From NCBI RefSeq assembly GCF_019399895.1, contig NC_091865.1, forward strand, positions 11,289,001-11,353,000: a DNA stretch of 64,000 nucleotides. Reading direction: 5' to 3'. The DNA comes from Cardiocondyla obscurior. Lineage: Eukaryota; Arthropoda; Insecta; Hymenoptera; Formicidae. The notes below the pieces were generated by a model. It was given only the letters and a program-made list of their open reading frames with translations. It had not been told where the DNA came from and ran no database searches. Numbering within the stretch: the first letter of the stretch is position 1; every line of letters starts with the position of its first letter. Position numbers and translations under genes: made by a program. Of the stretch, positions 26,331 through 37,580 are shown piece after piece.

Positions 26331-29300
26331 CACAATCCTACTTACTACGATAAAAAAACTTTTGTCAGTTTGAAGGTGGTCCGACACATCCGAGCGGGCG
26401 GCGGGTATTCAAATGTCCCCATTGTCCATTTTGGGCTTCCACCGCAAGTCGCTTTCACGTACATATAGTCGGTCATTTAAACCGGAAGCCGTTCGAGTGT
26501 TCAATGTGCGCGTATCGTTCTAACTGGCGATGGGACATCACAAAACATATTAAGCTTAAAGCGGCTAAAGACGCAGTGCATACGAGGGCCAGAGTGCTCA
26601 TGACGGATGAGACAGGTCGACGGAATTATTCCAAATATAACAAATATCTCGCACAGGTGAAATAATGAATCTCAGTTACATAGAATAATTCATTGCTCTT
26701 ATATCTCACATCGATGCAATAATTTAACGAACGATACCCATAATTATCTTGTGAAAAGTATGTATAATAAAAAAAAAAAAAATCGACATCATAATTCGGC
26801 CACAGCGCTCGGACGCTTGATCACTATTGCATTGTGATATTTATTGTAAGCATATTCTTAGTAATTAATAGATGGAAGATGTCGATCCCATCTTTCTTCT
26901 TGAAAGTTCGATCGATATTTTCGAAAGTTGTGAAAATCGAACGAAACGTTCACCGGTTTATCATGAACGCGATACAAAATTTTTGATAATTTAGTTTGAC
27001 AAGCATATTTCATTCATGACATCCAACATTTTGTTTAATGTTCTATTATAATTCTACAAAACGCATTTACACAACGTAATATTTTTGCTTCAGGTAGAAC
27101 AGCAAACGTGGGATGAAGATCGCATGGAACAGTGCAGCATAGAAGAAGCGAACTCTGAAACATCATCAACGAAGTTATTGCTTTTAGGCAACAAAGAGTA
27201 CGTTCCGTCTAGTTCAACGTCGCAATCTTCCATTACGATTTTACCATCGACTGAGGCAAATCAAAACAGTCCTAATGCTGATACGAGTCTACGACCTCCA
27301 CCACCACTTAAAGCAGCAGTCAGAAGTCGTGGACAATCTCTGTTGAAAAACAGTCCTATCACGATGCATATCACTACTCCTAGTGGTGGTGGTGCAGTGT
27401 CTATATCTCCAGCGGTAGATGAAAGTAAACGCACTCAGTGGAAGTGTAAACGTTGTAATTATCGAGATACTAATAAAGATAACGTATTGTTGCATGTTAA
27501 ATCTCATTACGAATCTGCCGATCACGAGTCCATCGAAGAGAGGGTAAGTCTTGTACTGTTATAACTTCTTGTAATTATGATTAAAGTTGTTACGCTTATA
27601 TGCGAATAAGAGAATTGAATAATTAAAGCGAGTATTAAAGTTAAATTAATATCATAATATTAAAAATAATTATCAAATATTATATTGCAAGTAATTTACT
27701 AATTAAAAATATTCCGTTGCCAATTGTTCGTTCGATAGCTATTATCACGATTATAAAATTATTAAAGAATGATGCAAACTTCTTTTTTATTTCTGAATTT
27801 TAGATTTATATAACTTATTTATTTTTTAATGTAATATTTTATTATTTTCTTTCACAGAATTCATTTAACTGTGAAGATTGTCCCTTTTCAACATCGGATA
27901 CTGCTACTTTAGCTCTTCACAGGATGAACCATCGGCCGAACTTAGAAGCTATATTTAAATGCTATCTTTGTCCATACTACGTTAGTACAAAGGCGTATGT
28001 GTCGCTGGTAACTCTCTTTATTAACATGAACGTTCCATTTTTTAAATCCATTAATATAATCTCATTAACAATTATTTTTATATAAAGAAATGCTAATTTT
28101 ATAATTTGTATTAATGATAAAAATTTTAACGTTATGACATATTTATATTAAATACGTTTCATGTTGTATAATATTGCATACGTGCATATAATGCCATACA
28201 TATTATACATAAGTCATAATGTAATACAACATATACATAATTGCGTTATTCATTGTCACAGAGAACTGTTGGAGCACGCTAGGCTGCACGGAGAAGAATT
28301 AGCAGCTATGCACCAGCAAAATATAGAATTGGAATTTTCAAATTCTCAACTGCAACAAATATCAATTTCCGAAGGTGGTGGTAAGTTTTGTAAATTGCAC
28401 AATACAATGTATATTTGTACGATCTATATATAAAGACATTGTAAACTGAACGTTTATTACAGGTATTTCTCGACTGAAGAATGAATCTTCTCTAGAACAA
28501 GTGATTGAAATAACGTCACGTAACAACATAAATGCATCTTCAAAAGCCGCGGCAGCTCAGCAATCACCCCCTCCACCACCCTCGCTTCTTTTGGATACCC
28601 GCTCTCTTCCAGATGCGCCGCTTGTTTGGGTATCGAGGTTAGATGGCACCCTAACAAAGATGCTCAAATGTCGCCATTGTCCGTATATTTCAACGCGACG
28701 TGCGGAAGTACGAGATCACGAGACAATGCATGTAGACGTACCGACTCAGGGTCCTTTAATCGCCTGTACTGACTGTAGCTTTACCTGCTCGCGTCGGGAA
28801 GTTATGATCGCACATACAGAAATGCATGCGGGTTCTCTCGGCACCGTTCACTGCCTTGTCGACGAAACGAGGCCTGATTCTCAACAGGTGAGCGATCTGG
28901 CCACTCTGCTTGGTCTGACGCATACACCTGTACTGGGCAATGACCCCGATCTACAAGATTCACGTCTGGTGCATTGCTGTAGCAAATGCCCGGCACGATT
29001 TCTGTGCGAGAAAGAGCTGCGTATTCACCTGCGTTATCACACTACGGAACTGGCGTATTCGTGTCAATGGTGCTCATATGCAGCGAGACAATCGGCGCAT
29101 TTGCTAGCTCATCAAAAAGCACACTCGACAGAGTATCAAGAGCGCACAAAGTACCTGTTATCTTTGTATGGTCACTCACAGCGTTATCCACCGCCCACTA
29201 CAGCGTGTATCGAGGCAGGAGGAAATCGAGAGGACAATGACAGCATACCGAATGTCGCGTGGATTGTTGTTGAGATTAAGGAGACCGCGAACGACTTGTA

Positions 29301-30558
29301 TAGCAGTACCAATAGCGCTACAACGAGCGTTCAAAGGACTGGCAGTCAAGTGTTTACATGCGCGAAGTGTCCGGCTCGTTACTTCAAACTAGATGCTTTA
29401 GAATACCACATGACTCTTCACGGTTCAAACAATCGATTCAAGTGTAATGATTGCGATTATTCGTCGAAAACAGCACAAAATCTATTAAAACATCAAGTGG
29501 TACATCGACGACATAGTGAGACGAACGAAGTAACTGTAGAACTATCGCCTGTTGGTGCCACTACTTCCACTAGCGAGTCTGCTCCGACATCTTCTCCCGG
29601 GTCACCATTGCAATTAACACCGGATCCACAATTCGGTATCTTTATGCGCGGCAATCCTAACTTCGTCTATCCAGGATATTTAAGAAACGGGCGTTTGAAA
29701 GAAAAACGTTACAAATGTCACAAATGTCCATCTGCTTTTGAAAAACGTGAACAATATAGAGTTCATTTGACTTTACACGGTGCTAAACAACGTTATCGTT
29801 GCGACATGTGCGACTATTCGGTCAAATACTACGCGAATTATGTACAACATCTGAAAAAACACCAAGCAAATGCAGAAGCGCAGGCATCTCGCAGACAATA
29901 CGAGGATGATCATATTTCAATTGATAGCGATAGCGTCACCGACATGCTTTTAGCATCGTCATCGCGAAAGTCTTCGCGATCATCTGCTACTGTAACATTG
30001 CCTTACGGTAATAATATATCTAACAATGTTGCGCTACAATCTTCCAATCAAGATAGACAGAGTTTATTACTGATGCAAAAGAAAGGAATTATTCCGTCTA
30101 CGGGCGAAACCGACTCTGAGACGATCCGTTGCCAAAGCTGTCCGTTTTCCTCTACTGATAAAGACGTGATAGATGCACACAAGCGTCGTCATGGCATTGA
30201 ACGTATGACACCGTCGTGTCCACATTGCGATTACATTCCGCGAAAAGATGAGAATATTGGTGAACACATTAAACTGCATTTTACGAGGCTATATAAGCCT
30301 GAGTCCTATCTCATTGTCGAACTGTTAACGCTAACAATGGAAAAGATAAATTCAAATAACAAGAACGAAAAAAATGGTCAGCGATTAAAGGAATTATTGT
30401 TTAAAGAATGCGCTGACGGTAGATTTCTGCCACCTACCGAATCGATTAATTCTGTTTCTTTAAGTACCTCTTCCTCAACGATGAAGGCTGCCAAGGAGAA
30501 AGCTGTCATTGTAGATCCAAACACAGGAGAGACAAAACATCATCGTCTTAGCACGTAA
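23136..30558 (+). CDS. chn: Multi-C2H2 zinc-finger transcription factor, probably charlatan (REST/NRSF-like)
   Basis: Ten phase-compatible exons: 23136-23735, 24207-24440, 24576-24776, 24864-25289, 25387-25863, 26369-26656, 27094-27543, 27858-27994, 28262-28380 and 28463-30558, giving 1675 aa. I count about 22 C2H2 or C2H2-like fingers in clusters: one degenerate finger near residue 180, four or five at 201-315, one in exon 4, two in exon 5, two in exon 6 (CPHCPFWASTASRFHVHIVGH, then a finger with WDITKH), one in exon 7, two across exons 8-9, and ten in the last exon. The fingers are mostly of the CxxCxY/F type typical of REST/charlatan, not the KRAB/ZAD type. The exon 6 block ending GRRNYSKYNKYLAQ and the block KRYKCHKCPSAFEKREQY match my memory of Drosophila charlatan, a nuclear repressor in neural development; I could not run a search. 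The N-terminus is acidic with an Asp-Val repeat. Long Ser/Thr-rich linkers separate the clusters. The family assignment is firm; the gene symbol is moderate. Confidence 0.72.
23529..23597 (+). repeat. In-frame Asp-Val repeat (gacgtggatgtg-type hexamers)
   Basis: The first coding exon of the zinc-finger gene carries a run of alternating Asp and Val codons (about 10 DV units with one Asn interruption near the start and another at the end). The DNA is a degenerate hexamer repeat, so length variation between individuals is likely. The repeat also opens long antisense frames on the minus strand (22748-23726) that are artefacts. Confidence 0.85.
23861..23945 (+). repeat. (TC)n microsatellite in intron 1 of the zinc-finger gene
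   Basis: A run of about 42 nearly perfect TC dinucleotides. It lies in the first coding intron, between the donor at 23736 and the acceptor at 24206. It explains the spurious Ser/Leu-rich and Arg/Glu-rich frames on the two strands here. Confidence 0.95.
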
Positions 30559-30837
30559 ATCGAATCTATCGTTCGCTATTGTGCGATTTATGTCCGCAAC
30601 ATGTTTATATATCTTTTTTATGGAAAAAGAAAAAGTCCAAAATGGTAATCGATATATTAGTGAGTATCTTATTTCTACAAGATTATGTAAAAGAGTATGT
30701 ATACATATAAAAACTCGCGTTTCTAATTTCTTAGCATTCTATTACTGATTAAAATGTCGTTCATTTACTTCACATGACGAATATGTAAGCATACTCTCTG
30801 TAAAGTTAATGCGTTGTACACAGAAGCAGATATGATG

Positions 30838-31050
30838 TTTGCTGCGGTGACGGCGGTTAGCGTACATGACTCTAGTGTGGTGTGTGTCGAAACTCACACA
30901 AAGTGCGTATACATGTACCGCGGATCGCCGAGAACTGAGCGAGAACGCGTTCTACTACTTTATTTTCCATTCTCTTAATCACCTCCCTTAGCCGCTGAGG
31001 AAAGTGATTAAGAGGACGAGAATAAAGTAGTAGGACGTGTTCTCTCGATA
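30838..31050 (-). mobile_element. MITE-like element, copy 1 (one recognisable end, large internal hairpin)
   Basis: Begins tttgctgcggtgacggcggt and continues tagcgtacatgac, then gtgtggtgtgtgtcg and cacacaaag. The reverse complement of the element at about 59937-60150 shows the same words in the same order, so the two are copies of one dispersed repeat in opposite orientation. The middle of this copy holds a roughly 48-bp imperfect palindrome (30941-30988 against 30997-31044). The far terminal repeat is not obvious, so the copy may be truncated. It has no coding capacity. Confidence 0.7.
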
Positions 31051-31937
31051 GTTTCGATCTCCTAATTAATTTTGTTAATATGGTGGCTATTAACAGGCAT
31101 GTGATATGTCGAATCATTTTTGAAGTATAATGAAAAATTTAAATAGCTTAAAAAAAAAATCTTTTATTGATTGTAAATTTCTAATATGTGAAAATGTTTA
31201 GAAATTTCAAGATAAAGCATCAAAGGATTTGTATATTAAAAAAAAAAAAAAGCGATGATTTATTGTTAAATTTATAAGATAGTACTGTTATAATCAATAA
31301 TCAAGATTGGTTATTCAATTAATTTCTTTAGGTTATATACAATTTTCAGAAATTTTACTTTTAAATATTTGAGATAATTATAGATGAATACAATGGGAAT
31401 ATACATATATAAAAATTAATTTCATATCCAAAGCGATTTAAAGTAATTTCAGATATCTATTTCGAAGCAATGTTATAAACGTGCTAGATAATTTTGCAAA
31501 AAATAGATTCCCATCTCCTAACAATGGTCATTAAATTAACATATTACGTGGCCGTTAATGTAAATATTTATTTGAAGCCTTGCCAGTCTTGTACAATACA
31601 TGATAATAAATACTCATACTGTATATATAAAAATTTGTTTATGTGTTTCATCGATCTAAAAATATATTTAATGCATTTACAAGACTTTGACATATTTTGT
31701 AAATTATGTTGAATTAACATTCTCTGTTTCTCTGGCTTCATACCCCTTACTTTTAATTTTATACTCTGCTCCCTTTTGACATTCTTTCACCATATGATTT
31801 TAACCTATAATTTTTCTAGACTTCACGACGCTACCTTGATTTGACGGTGGCGGCTCGTAACGACTTTTCTCGAGACTAATAAAATTCAGCTATTATTTGG
31901 TTGGTCCATATGGGCAAATCACAAACGACCATCGTTC

Positions 31938-31990
31938 CCGCCAATTTCGTGGCAACCATTACGAAAGAGGCGTGGCCACGAAATTGGCGG
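31938..31990. repeat. Perfect 16-bp inverted repeat with 21-nt loop
   Basis: Left arm CCGCCAATTTCGTGGC at 31938-31953 and its exact reverse complement at 31975-31990, separated by 21 nt. It is not inside a recognised gene. It could form a stable stem in RNA or be a palindromic protein-binding site or small transposon remnant. Confidence 0.9.
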
Positions 31991-33717
31991 AAAGCAGTGG
32001 TCTCTTCGTGACATCAACTAGTTTCTCCTACATTCCTGATATTTCCCGGACATTTTCAGATACTCGGCGCCGCAATTACCGCAAAGCCCAACTTGAGATT
32101 GCCTGAGAATCTGAGATTTCCAACCCGCTTTACTCACCAGCTCCTGCAACAGCATACAGACTTCAGAGGGTTCCGGAAACCGCCATTGTCAGAGCGTGAG
32201 ACCCGTACCTCGTCTTCTTCGTCGCGGCCGAGATTCTCATCTCGTTTCGAACAAGTAAGTTTTTAAGAACTTCAGAAAGATAAAGTGCGCGTGGAACATT
32301 TTATCTGAAACGTAGTGTTCGACATTATCGCGGCCTATTTCGTTCGTCACTTGGCACAAATTTTCGGTATCGCTCATTCCGACGAGAGTTGATCGTAGAA
32401 TCAAAAGTAACCTTGCTTTACATTGCAGCCAGTTTCTTCTGTCGAAATCAAGGACGACTCGAGTGGAAGTCTCGGCAAAAATAAGCAACACGAATATCGA
32501 GAGTGCATTATACAACAAATGACTGTCACGAAAAGAAGGAAGGAAGGAAGGACGGAAGGATGGAAAGATCTAATCTACCTCAACCTAACTGAAAGATATA
32601 AATGTAAGTAAACTGGCAACACGCCGTCGTCGAGTACAATGCCTGACATTGTTTCTTTCAGTATACAATGTATAAATTTACGGGGAATGAGAAAAAGATG
32701 TGTTTTTAAAGTAACAGTTTTTATTTCTTGACTTATTCCTCAACTTTTCTGGCTGAGTGTGCGCTCACATCTTTCGCGACAGAACGTTTAAAATATTTAA
32801 GAGAGCGTATTAGAAAGTTACAATCGCTATAAAGGCGATTAAATTGGAAATAGAAGTTAAAAAAAAAAGAAAAAGAAAATAAGAACCCCAACAATTAATT
32901 CAATAAATTTGAAAAAGTCAATGTGGCGTGCACACTTATTGCTCTCTTTTATTTGAGAACTGCGTACTTTCAAATCGCATCTCTCGAGAGATATTTTAAC
33001 GTCTAATTATAAAATATTGTTTTAAAAATACTTCACTCTCAGTTATGGAATTCGCGGCGCGGAATCGCTATATACGCAGAGTCCCGGAACGTTATAAACG
33101 TGGGAAGACGACAGCGTCCGTTATTATTCCGGTACGCCGCTAAATTACATACAATCTCGTTAATACGGTAATACAGCAATAAATATAACTATAACGCGCG
33201 TAATATTGAAAGTATAATCGACGTTGCGTTGTAATTAACTTTCCTCCTATCTAAACACGCCTTTCTTCCAACGTCAACGCCAAGTAAACATCCTTTCGTG
33301 TGTAACAATCAGGACTGATCGTCACTCCCAAACGTGTATAAAATAATCTGCGCAATTTTATGTATACCATTAAAAAAAAAAAAATTATATTACTAAATTT
33401 AAAAAAGAACTCAAACAAATTTTTTTTGTAACGCGCAAGTAAGAAGCGGAAATAAAATAAAAAAAAAAAAAAGAAAATAATTTAAGTAAAAACGTTCGAA
33501 GGTCTAAAGAGACGTTAATTTATAATTTATATATATTTGCACGCGTGCTCTCCATCTTCGTATCTCCTCCCGGTGATTTTATTATCGAAAGTTGACGTCA
33601 ATTTCGACGTATACGCGTTGCCCCGATATAATCGCTGTCGAGCAATTGCACCGTCTTACATATTTTTTTTTTTTTTTTTTTACAGATCTTTTTGTGAATC
33701 GATCGTGGACTCGAGCC

Positions 33718-36700
33718 TCAGTTGTTCTTCCCGCTGTTGAGAGTCACGTCCAAGGGCTCGTCCATGCTGGGCGCGATATCCGGTTGCTGGTGGTTGCTCG
33801 GTAAATGATGGAACAACGAGTGCCTGGCGGATGCTGGATGATGGCCCTTCAAAGTGAGATCCATCTCGGCCTCCTGCGGCCGCTCCCTCGTCGCCAGGTC
33901 ACTTCGGTCTACAGGACTCGGGCACATCCTGGGCGGCGTTCCGCATCGGCACTTGAGCCTGTCCGGCGATTTGTCACAAGGTACCGAATATCTATAAAAT
34001 TACATTACGTCAGACGAATGAGATTAATGACACGATCATTAGTTCATTCACAAGGCCAAGCGAAACGTTAAGTTTATTTGATTCAGTCCTGGATTTATAA
34101 GGACAGAAGGTATCAGGATCATCATTTTGAATTTTCCATTATCTTGAATTCGTATCGACACAATTTGCGCATTTTGAAATATTATCACAATTTAATTTAT
34201 TTAATTAATATTCAGTCGAATTATTCTAATTGCAATCTTTTTCTTCTTCTTGAATGAATATTCCGCTTCAGTGTGTTTTACATCTTTTAATATGAATGAT
34301 ATTTACAAGTATAATCACATTTGGAAGTCATTAGTTAATTTTTATTTTACAAACAAGGAATTGCACGTTGTTGCGAATTTTAAATTTAAATTACGTTTTT
34401 ATTCGCTTTTTTATTATCTCTATCTACAATACGCGTATCTCTTACGAAACAATAAAAATCAGATAAACTGTTATTAAAGATTTTTAGCGTTATTTAAAAA
34501 ACTTGTCGATAGAAAACATTACTTATAAATCGAGGACAAGCGCAGTGAGAAAATTAAATAATAATTAAGTAATAATGAAATACACCAAATTGCCGCGCAA
34601 GTATATTTTTATATCGAAAACGCTCACCCGGGTGGCGGCGGGGGTAGAATTCGAAAATCTCTGCAGACCGATACAGGACCGCTGATCTCGGGTAGCTTGT
34701 CGGTCGCGTTCGGTGAATTCGTTAGGGCTGACGAAGACGATGGTGAAGTAGAGGACGCGTCGGAGGGTGCGGTGGCGGCAGCGGTCGTTCTCTCGAGGCC
34801 GCCGGGGGGTGGTCGGCCAAGTAGCAACGGGGTAGCGCTTCCTAAACCCAAGCATCGCATTCTCCATGCGTCCTGCAGTAATTGTAGCCGAGCTTGTTTC
34901 CGCCACTTTGCCCGTCTATTTTGAAACCATACCTGCGGAGGAACCATTCACCTGACCCACCGTTGCTCCACATTTTTCACCCCCTCTTCGTCCGTAGCCG
35001 AAAAAAAGGCACGGGTCGCGAAGAAACGTGAGTTATCGCTGTCTGAACGCAGTTTAAACCAAGATATTTAAATATTAATATTATAAGGCGAGTGTCGTGC
35101 GAAAAATTAAGCTTCGATAACGCGAAACGTATGCGAGCCACGCGGCGTAAACGGAGCGCGAAAAAAAAAATATACATATGTTAACGCGCTCTGACGGAAT
35201 TTGCAGGTGAGGAGATTCGAAAGCGTTAATCGAATTTGGTCCTGGTGAACATCCGAAGCTTCTCGCGGCCGCGCTCGCATTCTTTCTCCGCCCGGCCGGT
35301 TTCATCAGCGTTCGCCTAATCGTTTACGCACAATAGCCCCCCGCGTAACAGCCTCTATCGCAGCCAGATGTCCGCGAGGCCTTTGTGATACGATCAGACC
35401 AGTTTTGTTCGTATTCCTGATATCATTAATGAATCGAAACATCTGCGCTAACTTGAGATTAAAAGCCAGTCGTTCCTACTTCTGCACTTGAAATCGCGAG
35501 AAAATTAATCGATTGAACAGAATCATTCGCTGATTAGTTGAGGTTCCACCCGTAGGTTTAAATCCCCCTTTTCGTAGTTGTGTTTCTGTGCAATTAAAAA
35601 GTTTAATTTAAATAAAAAAAAAAAAATAAATTAATAAATAAATAAAACTCGTAACATTTCGAAATCGAACCGCGTCACGTGCAAATTGTTTAGAAATTAA
35701 ATTAAAAGAAAATTTATTCGATTTTCTGCAGCTTCCCTCCGTATTTTAATTTAAATTAATTTTAATTAATTTCAGCTGATATTTTATTTACGTACGATCG
35801 CATTTTGCCAATGTTTGTATGGTAATATATGAAATAACAGGACTAATGGAAAATTAGATCCACCACGATTACGATCATTAGCGAGTTAATTTCGGGACTC
35901 GGAAAGTGAATGAGAATAAACCTCGCGTATTTCCTGTAAACAGTTTATTTGGGCTTTAATTAGCGAACGGTTTTAGGGAACGAAGCAATCCTGTTGGAAG
36001 GCCGTATTTCGAGATTGTAAGTTTCCTTAGCCTTTTATCGAAAAGGCAAAAACGAGCTTTACCTTGCTTAATTTTTCGGGTGAAAGAGTTGCATTTTTAC
36101 GAAACATAGAAACTAATAGTGTCTGATTTTACCATAATTTTTAAAATACATAAAATAAGTTAATTATTTCAATTTATCGATATTTAATTCGTAAAATTTC
36201 TTTTTATGTTTAATTCAATCGAAGAAACGTTATAGAGAAAACTTTAGTACAAAAAATTTAATCTTTTTTTCGAAGTATCTTTATTAAAAAAAAAAAATTT
36301 TTTGATTTATTTTTTATGATTACACTCCTCTTTGACAACGTATTTTGTTTATTAATTATAATAAAATTTAACGATGTAATTAATACGGTATTAAGGGAGG
36401 CTTAACAATTGTTAGTGAAACTTAAAAAAAGAAGTAAAAAGAGCTATTTGGAGAACGGACAATAAATAGGTAAAAGAACGAAGTGATCGTAAGGGAGATT
36501 CACCTGAACACGTGCTTCTGAGAGCGATATCCGAAGTGCGACTTCCTCTCTGAGAAAAACATCAGGGTAATGCGTTTTCTGGAAAAGGGATTCCAATTCC
36601 TGAAGTTGTTGCGGCGTAAACGTGGTCCGATTGCGTCTCTGCTTGAAAAAGTTCCAAAGATCTGACTGTTACACGAACATCAAGATCTCTGCATGCTCTA

Positions 36701-37221
36701 TCAAATAATTTCACAGCTCTTAAATCGCGAAGTCATTTTTATACCATTGTACGGCACAAAGACGACGCCACAATCCTTGTACTATCGCGGAACATTTACA
36801 TTTATCACCGTATTTAATAATCCAAAATCGGGAACAGTACTAGCATTTTCAGGAAAAAAATTACATACATTTTAAATTAATAAAATTAAAAGCTTACAAT
36901 TAATATAATTAATATATTAACCTTTTGACTCGTGGTAAAAATTTCCGGATCGAATATAAATAAATGAGTAAATTGCAGGTGAACAATAAACACTGTTTTA
37001 GCATGTACGATTTCGTCGGTTCCGTCGTATCACGCGTAGTCCCCAAATCAAAGGTCTCGCGGCAAAGGGTTATAAGCCCTAATTAGTAATCGACTCCGAC
37101 GACAAATTCCAAAAATATGGAATTAATAGAAACGTACACTGACCTGACGACGACGGCCGAACATGTACTCGGTGAGCAAATCGGCCTGAGGTCCGAGAGG
37201 CGACAAATACGGGCCCGCCAT
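33718..37221 (-). CDS. Paired-like (Q50) homeobox transcription factor
   Basis: Four phase-compatible exons on the minus strand: 37221-37144, 36638-36504, 34932-34628 and 33991-33718, giving 263 aa. The homeodomain spans about residues 26-85: an RRNRTTFTPQQLQELE helix 1 region, HYPDVFLREE, and recognition helix VWFQNRRAKWRKQ. Homeodomain position 50 is Gln and 51 is Asn, the paired-like class, and the intron between positions 46 and 47 is at the site typical of paired-class genes. Just after the homeodomain is a distinctive ARLQLLQDAWRMRCLGL block, then Ser/Thr/Pro-rich sequence and a Cys-containing tail. No paired domain, octapeptide or OAR motif is evident. The compact N-terminus (MAGPYLSPLG...YMFGRRRQ) resembles, from memory, the Drosophila CG11294-type paired-like gene rather than al, Drgx or Rx; this is unverified. 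It is presumably a nuclear, DNA-binding developmental regulator. The start codon is chosen because the exon opens in phase with a good context and the upstream DNA is a GC-rich promoter block. Confidence 0.88.
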
Positions 37222-37580
37222 AGCAAGCGGCCGCGCGCGTTCGGTCCCGCGGCGCTTCCTCAGGGTCGGTCGCTCACGGGGATGAAGAGGACGACCCTTG
37301 TTGGCGATTCCAACGAAAGATCCTCACTGCTGCAACAATGCAGACCGCTCGCACGGCGCGAATATGGTGAGAGCACTGCGAGTGGAGTCGCCACTACACG
37401 CCGGGAGGGTGAGAGCGTGTGGCGACCGGGGGTAGTTTCGACTCATCGTTCGCAACCCCCGTGCTCGCGCGCATCGGGGACGATCGCGCCATTGGCCGCG
37501 TGGCATCGAGGGCGGTTCCGCCGCGTTAAGAATCGCGCACACCCCTCTCCGCGAGACGTACAGCTACGTTGAAAACCCGC
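37222..37580 (-). promoter_or_regulatory. CpG-rich block at the 5' end of the homeobox gene
   Basis: Very GC- and CpG-rich DNA immediately upstream of the homeobox start codon, contrasting with the AT-rich intron to its left. It is likely the promoter and 5' UTR. Open frames on both strands here (37117-37572 plus, 37324-37542 minus) reflect the composition. Confidence 0.5.

Larger units (their letters stand above)
30559..33717. other. 3' UTR and intergenic region between the zinc-finger gene and the homeobox gene
   Basis: The start of this stretch is probably the 3' UTR of the zinc-finger gene. It contains an inverted-repeat element at about 30838-31050, a perfect 16-bp hairpin at 31938-31990, and a GGAA tract near 32535-32560. 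No further coding gene is supported; the short frames at 30872-31117, 31897-32106 and 32237-32611 lack domains and splice partners. Confidence 0.55.
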
